A DNA stretch of 64,000 nucleotides from Dysgonomonas sp. Marseille-P4361 (GTDB lineage Bacteria; Bacteroidota; Bacteroidia; Bacteroidales; Dysgonomonadaceae): contig NZ_OPYL01000001.1 of the NCBI RefSeq assembly GCF_900343125.1, positions 434,001-498,000 on the forward strand. Direction: 5' to 3'. Under the pieces are notes generated by a model, which worked only from the letters and a program-made list of their open reading frames with translations, was not told the origin of the DNA and made no database searches. The position numbers were made by a program, and so were the translations under genes. Positions 9,127 to 18,068 of the stretch are shown here, piece by piece (position 1 is the first letter of the stretch; each line of letters opens with the position of its first letter).

Positions 9127-10049
9127 TGCGGAAACATATAAACAAACTATATTACATTATCCCTGTTTGTTGTCTGTTCCCTTTTTTCTCTGCTCCTCTT
9201 GCTCTTTTCTTAGGTTTCATTCTGTCAGTCTTTCAACAAGGAGAAAGCCCTCTTAAAACCGGAAAACTTACTAAATACTTATTACAAGGATCGATTGTGT
9301 GCATGGGATTTGCCATGTCGGTACAAGATGTAGTGCAAACCGGAAAATCGGGTTTTATGATTACCATCGTTTCGGTTGTAGTGACTATGTTATGTGGTAT
9401 GATTCTCGGTAAATTCTTTGGAGTCGATAAAAACACAACAACCCTGATTTCGGGAGGAACTGCCATCTGTGGAGGAAGTGCCATAGCTGCTATTGCTCCT
9501 GTGATAGATGCAAAGAACAATCAGATCAGTTTTTCACTGGCTGTTATATTCGTCCTTAATGCTGTAGCCTTATTTATCTTTCCGGCTATTGGTCATCTAC
9601 TAAATATGGATCAAACGCACTTTGGGTATTGGGCAGCTATTGCAATACACGATACCAGCTCGGTAGTTGGGGCATGTTCTGCTTATGGAGAACAAGCACT
9701 GCAAGTAGGAACAACTGTCAAACTAACCCGAACTCTGTGGATTATCCCCGTAGCCCTGTGTATTGCGCTTTACAATAAGAACAGTGCTTCTAAAATAAGT
9801 ATCCCTTGGTTTATTCTTTTATTCGTTGTTGCCATCCTCATCGGTAACTATTTTCCGGGGATGGAAGAAACGAATGGTCACCTGAATTGGTTAGGTAAAA
9901 AGGGGATGATGGTGTCATTATTCTTTATAGGTACTTCTATCAATCTGGAAGAAGTAAAGAAAAGCGGATTAAATACCTTCTTGTTGGGAATTCTTCTGTG
10001 GGCTATCATAGCCACATTGTCTTATTATTGGATTACATTGGCATTCTAA
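9123..10049 (+). CDS. YeiH family putative sulfate exporter
   Basis: This 308-residue protein has about ten membrane helices. It carries the conserved family blocks GGTAICGGSAIAAIAPVI and AAIAIHDTSSVVGACSAYG, then VKLTRTLWIIP. It belongs to the UPF0324/YeiH family (TIGR00698), often annotated as sulfate exporters although the substrate is poorly proven. The ATG overlaps the ybeY stop, so the two are translationally coupled. A second ATG three bases later is equally possible. No terminator is obvious before the convergent phosphatase gene. Confidence 0.88.
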   Translation: MMRKHINKLYYIIPVCCLFPFFSAPLALFLGFILSVFQQGESPLKTGKLTKYLLQGSIVCMGFAMSVQDVVQTGKSGFMITIVSVVVTMLCGMILGKFFGVDKNTTTLISGGTAICGGSAIAAIAPVIDAKNNQISFSLAVIFVLNAVALFIFPAIGHLLNMDQTHFGYWAAIAIHDTSSVVGACSAYGEQALQVGTTVKLTRTLWIIPVALCIALYNKNSASKISIPWFILLFVVAILIGNYFPGMEETNGHLNWLGKKGMMVSLFFIGTSINLEEVKKSGLNTFLLGILLWAIIATLSYYWITLAF

Positions 10050-10076
10050 GATTTGCCAAAATTATGGACGGAAAGA

Positions 10077-11045
10077 TTAGAATATTTCTTTTTCGAGGTA
10101 GATGCGGCGCATACGAACAATATCTACTTTCAGCTCTTTGGTAAGAAAATTCATGATGGTTCCATGATCTCTTTTGATCTGATTAATCGCCGCTTTTAAA
10201 AACATTCGCTTCGCTGTGAATATAGACTCTGCACGAGGGTATTTGGCTATGAATGCTGAATATTTGTCGCTAAGATATATATTCGACATCATATAATCTT
10301 GCATAACAGTCTCCTCGTCTACGCCCAGTGCAAACAGTACCAAAGCCGTTGCCATCCCGGCACGATCTTTTCCTGCCGAACAATGATATACAAGTGGCGC
10401 ACTCAGGTTATTTTGAGCAATGGCAAAGAAAACCCTGAAAGCTCTAACACAAGCCGGATCGCTGACCAATAGACGATTCATATGCTTCATATGGAGGTCT
10501 ATATTTGTTTTCAGCAGATTTGCCTGAATACCTTCCGTACTCAAGTTTCCGGGGGTAATGGCTATAGGATAGGTAAATTGTACGGTATCGGGCAATTTAT
10601 CTCTTGTACGACGCGCCTCACTTTGAGCTCTAAAATCGACAACCGAAGTAAGAGGGATAGAGGCTAAATATTCAACATCCTCTTTTGTAAGGTTCGACAA
10701 ATCATCTGCCCGAAAGAGTTTTCCCCATTTTACATATCTGCCTTCTTGTGTACGAATACCTCCCAGATCGCGAAAATTGTAAGCTCCTGCCATCGGCAAA
10801 TGTGTTTCGGAAAGAAGCATTTTCTCCTCTCTGGCAACAAGTTCGAAATAGATACGAATAGAGGGACTTACATTCAGCGGGAAAGTTCCACTCCCTGTAC
10901 CAGTAAGGACAGGGTATGTTCTGTTTATAGTTTCTATAGAGTCGCCTGCATACAAAATCCACTCGCCCTCAACATCAATGTTGAGAGTAGCTGCTTTTGT
11001 ATATTTATCGCGTAATATTTGAGCTTCCAGAATGGTTTTATTCAT
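10077..11045 (-). CDS. Tyrosine-protein phosphatase (Y_phosphatase3 type)
   Basis: This 322-residue protein has an N-terminal beta-rich region (1-85) followed by a phosphatase domain with GAYNFRDLGGIRT, the conserved VVDFRAQSE block and the P-loop HCSAGKDRAG (nucleophile Cys near residue 221). This is the bacterial MptpB/LipA-like family, which dephosphorylates phosphotyrosine and sometimes phosphoserine or phosphoinositides. No signal peptide is clear, so it is probably cytoplasmic. It stands alone and is convergent with the YeiH-type gene. Confidence 0.9.
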   Translation of the reverse strand: MNKTILEAQILRDKYTKAATLNIDVEGEWILYAGDSIETINRTYPVLTGTGSGTFPLNVSPSIRIYFELVAREEKMLLSETHLPMAGAYNFRDLGGIRTQEGRYVKWGKLFRADDLSNLTKEDVEYLASIPLTSVVDFRAQSEARRTRDKLPDTVQFTYPIAITPGNLSTEGIQANLLKTNIDLHMKHMNRLLVSDPACVRAFRVFFAIAQNNLSAPLVYHCSAGKDRAGMATALVLFALGVDEETVMQDYMMSNIYLSDKYSAFIAKYPRAESIFTAKRMFLKAAINQIKRDHGTIMNFLTKELKVDIVRMRRIYLEKEIF

Positions 11046-11088
11046 AGTAGCAAGATTCCCCTACTTCTTAACTGTTTACAAAACAATG

Positions 11089-11096
11089 CAAATATA
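11089..11096 (-). promoter_or_regulatory. Candidate -7 element for the tyrosine phosphatase gene
   Basis: The minus strand reads TATATTTG, matching TAnnTTTG, about 44 bp before the ATG at 11045. No clear -33 element is visible. Confidence 0.4.
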
Positions 11097-11182
11097 CAGA
11101 TTTAGTTGATATGTATGATAAAAGAACAGCTAAAACACAATATGGCTTAGCTGCTATTTCTGCGTTTATGATTAAATTACAA

Positions 11183-12429
11183 TCATTCATCTATCATATT
11201 TAGGAAGAAGTCTACTGCTTCATGGGTTCTATACATTGATTGTGTTCTATACACAATCTTCCCTCTTTCATTAATAATGAGATAAGTTGGAAAATCTTTT
11301 AAATTTAACTTCTTCTGTATAGATTTACTTAATTTACCATCCTCTATACTAAACCAATAATTATCCCATTCAATCTTTTCATTATTTATTATTCTTTTTA
11401 ACTTTTCAACACCCTCATAGTCTTCTTCCAGAGCAATTCCTAAAACAAGTACATCTTCTCTATTTTTATTTTTTCATAAAGTTCCTTCAATTCACGGATA
11501 GATACTATGGATGGGCCACTCCAACTACCCCAAAAATTTATAAATACATATTTTCTTTTTATCTTATCATTTATTTTTATTTTTTCATCAGTATCTAAAT
11601 CTCGGGAATAAACTATAGGCATATATGAGTCAACTCGACTGCTATCTACGAAAATAGCTATTTGTTCTAATGTTATATCAGGGTAGCTTACCTCTGATAA
11701 AACGAGCACTTTATCAAGAATATTAATTGTATCACCTCTAGATAAATATCTAGAATCTTCTTCTCCATTCTTATCTTTAAAGCGAATTCGAAAATTTGTC
11801 TTATCATTAAGTTTTCTATCATAAAGATTTGATGAGACATTGCTATTTATTTCTACAGCTATAGCATCAATTTGTGCACTTGCTCCCATATAGTCTACCA
11901 ACCCTATAACAACCTGTAAATCGTCATCTTGCGATATATCATTTTTAATTTGAAAATAATTGTAAGGATCTATAGCAATATGCCCAACTCCATTATTTAT
12001 ATGATCATATATTACTTTTAGTTGTACAAATTTGTCTTTTTTATCCTCTCTTGATAAAGGCACATCAGTAATAGGGAATATAAATAATTCATCGTCTGAA
12101 AAATCATGATTATCATTCGCATCTACGATAACATACTTCTCTTTTTTCTTTTCATTTACTCCTACAAATAAGTATATCTGGTTGGGAATAGAATCGGAAT
12201 AAACAAATTTATCCTTTTTAAAGTAATTGATTGCTGATAAATCACATTTTATCTCTGGTATATTCTTAAGAAAAGAATGATCTTGAGCCACGTAAAGTTT
12301 CACAATATTTCCTGGAACATCAGTATAGAATGACTCTTCTAAGGTTATTTTATAAGAAGAATATACTTTCTTTTCGGAGCATGCTATAAATAATAAGATT
12401 AGCAATAGGGGTAATAATTTTTTGCTCAT
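11183..12429 (-). pseudogene. TlpA-like lipoprotein, frameshifted in the thioredoxin domain
   Basis: The start MSKKLLPLLLILLFIACSEK is a lipoprotein signal with the lipobox cysteine in FIAC. A beta-rich domain of about 270 residues precedes a thioredoxin-like domain. The first frame stops at 11440 (ending KIEKMYLF), but the rest of the fold continues in another frame: EDVLVLGIALEEDYEGV, then the cis-Pro-like DFPTYLIINERGKIV, ending at 11183. One extra A in the AAAAA run near 11453-11465 would restore KNREDVLV. In addition the redox motif reads FWGSWSGPS, with both expected cysteines changed to serine. Either the gene is decaying or the cell uses a redox-dead domain; a sequencing error in the A run is also possible. 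Confidence 0.75.
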
Positions 12430-12510
12430 AATTGGATAGATTTAAGTCTTTTGTATTTCTTCAAATTATCTTAAAGTTAATGAAATATCTTACACGTCAA
12501 TATAAAAACA

Positions 12511-12538
12511 AAAAAAGGCACTGGTATTACCCAATGCC
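12511..12538 (-). terminator. Terminator after the thioredoxin gene
   Basis: An 8-bp stem with one mismatch (12517-12524 with 12531-12538) is followed on the minus strand by seven Ts. It lies 26 bp past the thioredoxin stop. Confidence 0.65.
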
Positions 12539-12563
12539 CTCTATCCAACTATTTATTTGTCGC

Positions 12564-13034
12564 TTAATCCTCTTTCTTCAATAGCACTTTATTGATAGCC
12601 TCTTTCAATGTGGCTTTTGGCAATGCGCCTTGCGCCATCTGAGGTTGCTCTCCCATCGGTACAAAAAGCAAGCTGGGAATGCTTCTGATTCCGAACAGTG
12701 CTGCAAGCTCTTGCTGCTCTTCGGTGTTTATCTTGTAGATATAAATCTCACCATCGTACTCTGCTGCAAGCTCTTCCAATACGGGAGCAATCGCTTTACA
12801 AGGCCCGCACCAGTCTGCATAAAAATCGATCAATGCAGGTTTATCGCCCAGATAGTTAAATTCCTGAGGATTTGCCTCGTAGTTTGCTACTTTTTCAAGA
12901 AAATCTATTTTATTTAATTCTATTGTTTTCACTTTAACCTCCTTTTTAGTTGTTTTTGTATTATCGCTCTTTGTTTGCCCTGTGCAAGCAATTGCCAGCC
13001 CTGCCATAAGCAATATAAACAGTAGTTTCTTCAT
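12564..13034 (-). CDS. Secreted lipoprotein thioredoxin
   Basis: This 156-residue protein starts with a lipoprotein signal (MKKLLFILLMAGLAIACTGQ, lipobox cysteine in AIAC) and continues as a classic thioredoxin domain. The active site DFYADWCGPCKAIAPVLEE is intact and a cis-proline segment RSIPSLLFV is present. It is expected to be anchored in the periplasm, where it handles disulfide exchange. It ends a cluster with the small CC protein, the DUF6132 protein and the multidomain sulfur-transfer protein, all on the same strand, which suggests a role in thiol or sulfane-sulfur handling. A terminator follows. Confidence 0.93.
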   Translation of the reverse strand: MKKLLFILLMAGLAIACTGQTKSDNTKTTKKEVKVKTIELNKIDFLEKVANYEANPQEFNYLGDKPALIDFYADWCGPCKAIAPVLEELAAEYDGEIYIYKINTEEQQELAALFGIRSIPSLLFVPMGEQPQMAQGALPKATLKEAINKVLLKKED

Positions 13035-13047
13035 TGAGAATTTTAAA

Positions 13048-13212
13048 TTATTGTTTAATTGTTTCTTCTATTTCTTTTTGTTGAGAATCTGTTGTGTCTA
13101 TCTGGCAATAACCGGTGATACAGCAGGACGTAGAAAAGAACATCAATAGTAATGCAAATACCATGCCTTTAAGCAGGATTGGCAGACTATACTTATTCTT
13201 CCGTTTTCTCAT
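13048..13212 (-). CDS. Small hypothetical lipoprotein or membrane peptide
   Basis: The ORF is about 54 residues from the ATG at 13212 (MRKRKNKYSLPILLKG), which overlaps the end of the DUF6132 gene by 20 bp. A basic start is followed by a hydrophobic stretch (MVFALLLMFFSTSCC) resembling a lipoprotein signal, then CITGYCQIDTTD. It sits 13 bp before the thioredoxin gene in a tight cluster, which supports it being translated. I do not recognise a family. A longer start at 13266 overlaps the upstream gene more and is less likely. Confidence 0.45.
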   Translation of the reverse strand: MRKRKNKYSLPILLKGMVFALLLMFFSTSCCITGYCQIDTTDSQQKEIEETIKQ

Positions 13213-13417
13213 CTTTTCTCTGTTTCTTGAACATGCCGAACAGCAGGCTACCCATAAGCGCTCCATATATCATCGTATTGGTAGGAGAAGCCGTAATGGG
13301 GCAGGTTCCACTTTCGCAACCAACGTAGGACCAGTATAAGTAACCTCCTACCGCACCAACAAGGGCTCCGACCAGATATGTCCAATTGCGCTTAAATATA
13401 GAGACTATTTTTTCCAT
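13193..13417 (-). CDS. DUF6132 family small membrane protein
   Basis: This 74-residue protein has two predicted helices (WTYLVGALVGAVGGYLYW and TNTMIYGALMGSLLFGMF) separated by a loop with CESGTCPITASP. This pattern is typical of the DUF6132 proteins found next to rhodanese and thioredoxin genes in Bacteroidetes. The two cysteines in the loop could bind metal or carry sulfur, which is inference. It begins 8 bp after the stop of the multidomain sulfur protein, so the two are probably co-transcribed. Confidence 0.8.
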   Translation of the reverse strand: MEKIVSIFKRNWTYLVGALVGAVGGYLYWSYVGCESGTCPITASPTNTMIYGALMGSLLFGMFKKQRKDEKTEE

Positions 13418-13425
13418 ACTACTTA

Positions 13426-15873
13426 TTATATGAATAAATTAACGTTTGCATTCTCAGCTCTGTCTAGATATGCTGCTACCCCGCCGATAGTGATTCCGTC
13501 CATCAATTCTTCTTTTTTGATGCCCATTACGTCCATCGACATAGAGCAGGCAATGAATTCTACACCGTTGTCTTTCGCTTGTTGCATCAGGCTTTCGAGA
13601 CTATCGATATTTTTACTTTTCATAATAGAGCGCATCATTTTGCCACCCATTCCACCCATGTTCATTTTAGAAAGACCTAACTTCTTGCTACTGGATGGAA
13701 GCATCATGCCAAACATCTTGCCCATAAAATCTTTTTCGACCGCCGGCTTTTTCACTTTCTTAATAACATTTAGTCCCCAGAAAGTAAAGAAGATACTCAC
13801 TTTCTTACCCGAAGCTGCTGCCCCATTGGCAATAACAAACGAAGCCAAAGCTCTGTCGAGGTCGTCACTGAATACAACCAGAGTTTTATTATCACCACCA
13901 TTCACAGCTTTATTTCCTTGTTCCACAGCTTGTTTTTCTACTGTAGCGGTAATAACACCGCCTGCATTGTTCATATCAACGACTTTCGCACCAACCATCC
14001 GTGCCCATCCGTTCAAATCTTCGCCAAAAGCCTGATCCGTTACTTTAATTTCGAGTCTGTCTCCTGATTCGATCTGATCGTAATTTTTCTTCAGTTGCAT
14101 AATCGGACCCGGACATTGCAAGCCGCAAGCGTCTATTTGAATTGTTTTCATATTGCTCCAATCTTTAACAGTGCCATCATCTTCTATTTGCATGGCACAT
14201 GATGTTGTTGTAATGGTTGAGTTATCTTCTATCGCGCAAGAATATGTTTTATAGCCTCCCGACAGATTATATACATTGGTATATCCGTGTTGCATCAGGA
14301 TGCGAGATGCTGTATAACCTCTCAATCCGACTGCACAATAAACAATAATCTTCTTGTCTTGTGGAATTTCTGCCAATCGGCTTCTTATTTCATCTACCGG
14401 AATATTTACAGAACCTGCGATGTGACCAAATTCATGTTCTTCGGCAGTACGCACATCTACGACGAATATTTCAGCCTCGTTCTGATCTTTCAATTCATTC
14501 CATTGTATAACGTTCACTTTCTTTTTCATAATGTTATCTGCTACAAATCCGGCTATATTTACAGGGTCTTTTGCTGACGAATAAGGTGGTGCATAAGCAT
14601 GTTCTATTTCTTGTAAATCGTAAATTGTTCCTCCATTTTTTATTACCTGAGCAAACATTTCCATTCGCTTGTCCACCCCATCGAAACCTACTACCTGAGC
14701 GCCCAACAGTTTACCATCGGCTGGAGAAAAGTTTATCTTGATGGATAGCGGTAATGAGTTTGGATAATATCCGGCATGTGAGCTGCCGTGTGTATATGAT
14801 TCTATATAAGGGATCTTTTCTCTGTCCAACAATTTGGATGAAGCTCCAGCAGCGGCAACTGTCAGGTCGAAAACCTTTGCAATGGATGTTCCTATTGAGC
14901 CGGCATATTTATATTTATTACCCTCTACAATATTATCTGCCACGATACGTGCTTGCTTGTTTGCAGGACCTGCGAGAGGAATCAGGCTATACTTGCCCGT
15001 TACAGGGTTCATTACCTCAGCAGCATCGCCCAGTGCATATACATCTTTATCCGAAGTCTGCATATAATCATCGATCTTGATACCACCCAACGAGCCTAAC
15101 TCAAGACCTGCTGCCTTAGCCAACTTAACATCGGGGCGAACACCAATACTAAGGATAACCATATCAGCTGTCAAAGGTTGACTGTTCTCTAATTGCACCT
15201 CTATTTCTGAACCTTTCGACTCGAAACCGGTAACACCTTCTCCCAGATACAAGTTTACTCCCTTTTGACGTAACTGATGATGAACGATAGAAGCCATCCC
15301 ATAATCGATAGGAGCCATCACCTGATTCATCTTTTCCACCACACTTACCTTCACTCCGGCTTCGTGTAGGTTTTCGACCATTTCGAGACCTATAAAACCA
15401 CCTCCGATAACAACAGCTGTCTTTGGTTTATGCTGATCGATATAGCTCTTTATCTTATCCATATCGGGAACATTTCTCAGCGAGAAGATTCGTTGGTCAT
15501 CTATCCCTTTCAGTGGCGGACGAATAGGTTCAGCTCCCGTAGATACAACCAATTTATCATACGATTCGGTATATGTTTCGTCCGAAGATGAATTACGCAC
15601 TGTCACTTCCTTCTTCTCCAGATTAATGGCTGTTACCTCCGAGTTTACACGAATATCTATGTTAAAGCGATTGACAAAGCCCTCTACCGTTTGAACAAAC
15701 AATCGGTCGCGCTCGCTGATTGTTCCCCCGATATGGTATGGAAGTCCACAGTTAGCATACGAAACATATTCTCCACGCTCGAACAAAATGATCTGAGCAT
15801 TTTCATCGGCTCTCCTAAGCCTGGCTGCTGTGGTTGCTCCTCCTGCAACACCCCCTATTATTAATACTTTCAT
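13426..15873 (-). CDS. CoA-disulfide reductase-rhodanese-TusA-DsrE fusion protein
   Basis: This 815-residue protein joins four modules. Residues 1-440 are an FAD/NAD(P)H pyridine nucleotide-disulfide oxidoreductase of the CoA-disulfide reductase type, with N-terminal GGVAGGATTAARLRR and the redox cysteine in SYANCGLPYH. Residues about 455-545 are a rhodanese domain with active cysteine in YCAVGLRG. Residues about 575-645 are a TusA/SirA domain (DACGLQCPGPIMQLKK). The C-terminus (about 660-815) is DsrE-like, with CSMSMDVMGI near its end. Such fusions are thought to reduce and relay persulfide sulfur in the cytoplasm. It lies downstream of a MarR gene and has an operator-like palindrome just before its start. 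Confidence 0.93.
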   Translation of the reverse strand: MKVLIIGGVAGGATTAARLRRADENAQIILFERGEYVSYANCGLPYHIGGTISERDRLFVQTVEGFVNRFNIDIRVNSEVTAINLEKKEVTVRNSSSDETYTESYDKLVVSTGAEPIRPPLKGIDDQRIFSLRNVPDMDKIKSYIDQHKPKTAVVIGGGFIGLEMVENLHEAGVKVSVVEKMNQVMAPIDYGMASIVHHQLRQKGVNLYLGEGVTGFESKGSEIEVQLENSQPLTADMVILSIGVRPDVKLAKAAGLELGSLGGIKIDDYMQTSDKDVYALGDAAEVMNPVTGKYSLIPLAGPANKQARIVADNIVEGNKYKYAGSIGTSIAKVFDLTVAAAGASSKLLDREKIPYIESYTHGSSHAGYYPNSLPLSIKINFSPADGKLLGAQVVGFDGVDKRMEMFAQVIKNGGTIYDLQEIEHAYAPPYSSAKDPVNIAGFVADNIMKKKVNVIQWNELKDQNEAEIFVVDVRTAEEHEFGHIAGSVNIPVDEIRSRLAEIPQDKKIIVYCAVGLRGYTASRILMQHGYTNVYNLSGGYKTYSCAIEDNSTITTTSCAMQIEDDGTVKDWSNMKTIQIDACGLQCPGPIMQLKKNYDQIESGDRLEIKVTDQAFGEDLNGWARMVGAKVVDMNNAGGVITATVEKQAVEQGNKAVNGGDNKTLVVFSDDLDRALASFVIANGAAASGKKVSIFFTFWGLNVIKKVKKPAVEKDFMGKMFGMMLPSSSKKLGLSKMNMGGMGGKMMRSIMKSKNIDSLESLMQQAKDNGVEFIACSMSMDVMGIKKEELMDGITIGGVAAYLDRAENANVNLFI

Positions 15874-15889
15874 TTTATATTGTAAATAT

Positions 15890-15902
15890 TTGTTATTAGC
15901 AA
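15890..15902. promoter_or_regulatory. Operator-like palindrome 1, before the sulfur-fusion gene
   Basis: The sequence TTGTTATTAGCAA is an imperfect palindrome of the form TTGCTA-N-TAGCAA with one mismatch. It sits in the 47-bp gap between the MarR gene and the fusion gene. Two related copies flank the marR promoter, which suggests binding by that regulator. Confidence 0.5.
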
Positions 15903-15920
15903 TTTATTGAGTAAAATTTT

Positions 15921-16280
15921 TTATTCTATGAATTTAGCTATTTGAGATGTCAGCTCCGAGAAATCAATTCCTGCGGCTTGCATTTCTTCTGTTTTCGCTT
16001 TTCCTAAGTCTGTCAGCGTAAAGATCATCTTGCGTTTGTCCGTAGCTCCCATCTCGCGTACTATATAACCTTTTTCCTCAACTGTATTGATAATACGAGA
16101 TACACGCGAATTAGATAGTCCTACAAAGTCACATAGCTCGTTCGCAGCCTTAGAACTTCCGTCTTTCAGGCAGCACAGAAGCATTCCTTCGTTAATAGTA
16201 ATGCCGTTCTTTTCGGCAAAGCTTTTCTCGAAATTATAGAGTGCTTTATATAAGTCTTTCAGTTTACAAATTGGTTCCAT
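15921..16280 (-). CDS. MarR family transcriptional regulator
   Basis: This 119-residue protein has the winged-helix layout of MarR. Helix ANELCDFVGLSNSRVSRIIN is the recognition region, followed by the wing EEKGYIVREMGATDKRKMIF. No obvious sensing cysteine pattern stands out beyond CCLKDG, where the two cysteines could be redox active. It lies upstream of the sulfur-fusion gene. Three copies of one palindrome are found, two at its own promoter and one before the fusion gene, so it probably represses itself and the sulfur cluster. The inducer could be a sulfur species, but that is inference. Confidence 0.88.
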   Translation of the reverse strand: MEPICKLKDLYKALYNFEKSFAEKNGITINEGMLLCCLKDGSSKAANELCDFVGLSNSRVSRIINTVEEKGYIVREMGATDKRKMIFTLTDLGKAKTEEMQAAGIDFSELTSQIAKFIE

Positions 16281-16290
16281 CTAAAAATAT

Positions 16291-16303
16291 TTTCTATTAG
16301 CAA
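16291..16303. promoter_or_regulatory. Operator-like palindrome 2, in the marR leader
   Basis: TTTCTATTAGCAA has the TTGCTA-N-TAGCAA form with one mismatch. It lies between the marR -7 element and the ATG, where bound repressor would block transcription. Confidence 0.5.
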
Positions 16304-16311
16304 ATATTTTA

Positions 16312-16343
16312 CAAAGCTAGAATAATTATTTCGTACTAGCAAC
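16312..16343 (-). promoter_or_regulatory. Candidate marR promoter overlapping operator-like palindrome 3
   Basis: On the minus strand GTTG, a 20-bp spacer and TAGCTTTG form a good Bacteroidetes promoter. The -33 end overlaps a third palindrome copy (16330-16342, TTCGTACTAGCAA, two mismatches). This arrangement fits negative autoregulation. Confidence 0.55.
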
Positions 16344-16533
16344 TATTTTGTTGTTAAAATAATAAAACACCCCGTTTGACCTGTAAAAAACCTTGAACAG
16401 AGCCATACAAGTAACTATTAAACTACTATAAAACATGCAAACAATTTGTCTCACCCCGTTGTTTTTATCATAATATATTCGGATATTAGAGGATAGTAAA
16501 AACACATGTTAACGCATTAAAATAGAGAACATC

Positions 16534-17190
16534 ATGAAATTTTTTATTGACACAGCTAATCTGGATCAGATACGCGAAGCGAACGATCTGGGAGTTTTGG
16601 ATGGAGTAACTACAAACCCTTCGTTAATGGCCAAAGAAGGCATCAAAGGAGTAGAGAATCAACGAAAACACTACCTCGACATTTGCAATATCGTAGATGG
16701 CGATGTGAGTGCCGAAGTAATTGCTACTGACTACGAGGGCATGATAAGGGAAGGAGAGGAGCTTGCAGCACTTCACCCAAACATTGTAGTCAAAGTCCCT
16801 TGCATCGAGGAAGGCATCAAGGCAATAAAATATTTCAGCAAAAAAGGTATCCGCACCAATTGTACACTCGTATTCTCAGTAGGTCAAGCGCTATTGGCTG
16901 CTAAAGCGGGAGCAACATACGTTTCACCTTTTGTGGGCCGCCTAGATGATATATCGAGTGACGGGATTGACCTGGTAAGCAAGATTGTAGACATGTACAC
17001 TACCTATGCAATGGATACACAGGTACTGGCAGCATCAATACGCTCTACTCAGCATATCATACAGTGTATAGAAGTTGGAGCCGATGTGGCTACATGCCCT
17101 CTGCCTGCTATCAAAGGGTTATTGAAACATCCTCTTACTGATAGTGGATTAGCTACATTCCTCGCTGATTACAAGAAAGTGAATGGATAA
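16534..17190 (+). CDS. fsa: Fructose-6-phosphate aldolase / transaldolase-like protein
   Basis: This 218-residue protein is the short transaldolase (Fsa/TalC) form. It starts [13 protein letters not shown], has TTNPSL, the Schiff-base lysine Lys87 in VVKVPC, and the C-terminal [22 protein letters not shown]. Family members cleave fructose 6-phosphate to dihydroxyacetone and glyceraldehyde 3-phosphate or act as true transaldolases in the pentose phosphate path; length alone does not decide. It is a single gene with a strong terminator 20 bp downstream. Confidence 0.93.
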   Translation: MKFFIDTANLDQIREANDLGVLDGVTTNPSLMAKEGIKGVENQRKHYLDICNIVDGDVSAEVIATDYEGMIREGEELAALHPNIVVKVPCIEEGIKAIKYFSKKGIRTNCTLVFSVGQALLAAKAGATYVSPFVGRLDDISSDGIDLVSKIVDMYTTYAMDTQVLAASIRSTQHIIQCIEVGADVATCPLPAIKGLLKHPLTDSGLATFLADYKKVNG

Positions 17191-17210
17191 AACCGACTCA
17201 TCATAAACAC

Positions 17211-17242
17211 AAAAGGAGCAGAATGCTTATTCTGCTCCTTTT
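17211..17242. terminator. Bidirectional terminator between fsa and the radical SAM gene
   Basis: A perfect 14-bp stem (17211-17224 with 17229-17242) and 4-nt loop has A-rich and T-rich flanks. It can end the two convergent transcripts. Confidence 0.9.
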
Positions 17243-17257
17243 ATTATATCTTCATTT

Positions 17258-18037
17258 TTATCCTGATATACTTACTTTTATTCCCAATTGTTCAACCCTC
17301 TCCCCTATCCTCTTCAGGTCTTCTAATGGAACTTTATCCAGATTCTTTTCAGGGGTTTCTCTATCTATGGTATAAATCATCACCTCTTTGGGGCTCGTTG
17401 CTTTCACAGCCTCTAACCAAGCCGAAATTTCCTCTTCTGTCGTATTATCCACTATCCTTCCATTGTGGCTGCCTCTCACAAACATCGTTTGCATAATGAA
17501 CTCTCCATCGAACTGTTTGAAAAGCTCAACTTGCTTTTCGATAGTATAGCTTGGAGCATTAGGTCGATCAATCAAACGAACAGTATCCAAAATAGCAGAG
17601 TCTAACTTTAAGATGTTATTATCAACTTTTTTTAGAGCTTCGAATACACTCTCTTTTGATATATGCATGGCATTGGATAGCACACTTATTTTTGCATTCG
17701 GGAAATACTTATCCCTGAGTTCTATTGTATCATCAATGATCCCTGCAAACTCCGGGTGCATCGTTGGTTCACCATTGCCTGCAAAAGTAATAACATCGAT
17801 AGATGCCTCCTCTTGCTGCAGGCGGATAAGCTTATCTTCAAGAGCCGCTTTTACATTGTCTCTGTCAGGTAGCTTAGTCTTTGTTCTGAAATCATCATTA
17901 TAGCCACATTCGCAATAAATACAATCAAATGAGCAAAGCTTCCCGTCATAAGGGAGAAGATTCATTCCTAAAGATGTACCTAAACGACGACTGTGGATGG
18001 GTCCAAAAACAATTTCGTGAAATAATATTGTAGACAT
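17258..18037 (-). CDS. Radical SAM protein (COG0731-like)
   Basis: This 259-residue protein binds a 4Fe-4S cluster through Cys35, Cys39 and Cys42 (CSFDCIYC). The N-terminal GPIHSRRLGTSLGMNLLP and FAGNGEPTMHPEF (SAM-binding GxGEP-like) are typical of the wyosine-type/COG0731 radical SAM group. The reaction is not known for this subgroup. It is the last gene of a compact leftward run that includes the YqaA-like gene 31 bp upstream and the four membrane paralogues, and a strong terminator follows. Confidence 0.88.
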   Translation of the reverse strand: MSTILFHEIVFGPIHSRRLGTSLGMNLLPYDGKLCSFDCIYCECGYNDDFRTKTKLPDRDNVKAALEDKLIRLQQEEASIDVITFAGNGEPTMHPEFAGIIDDTIELRDKYFPNAKISVLSNAMHISKESVFEALKKVDNNILKLDSAILDTVRLIDRPNAPSYTIEKQVELFKQFDGEFIMQTMFVRGSHNGRIVDNTTEEEISAWLEAVKATSPKEVMIYTIDRETPEKNLDKVPLEDLKRIGERVEQLGIKVSISG

Positions 18038-18068
18038 AATTTTTCTCCTCTTTTGGTATCTTCCTTCT

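Noticed and set aside
11430-11470. Programmed ribosomal frameshift in the TlpA-like gene
   Set aside because: No clear slippery heptamer plus downstream structure was seen; mutation or sequencing error is simpler.
13430-14035. 201-codon plus-strand ORF
   Set aside because: Antisense to the TusA-DsrE part of the sulfur-fusion gene; no domain or promoter.
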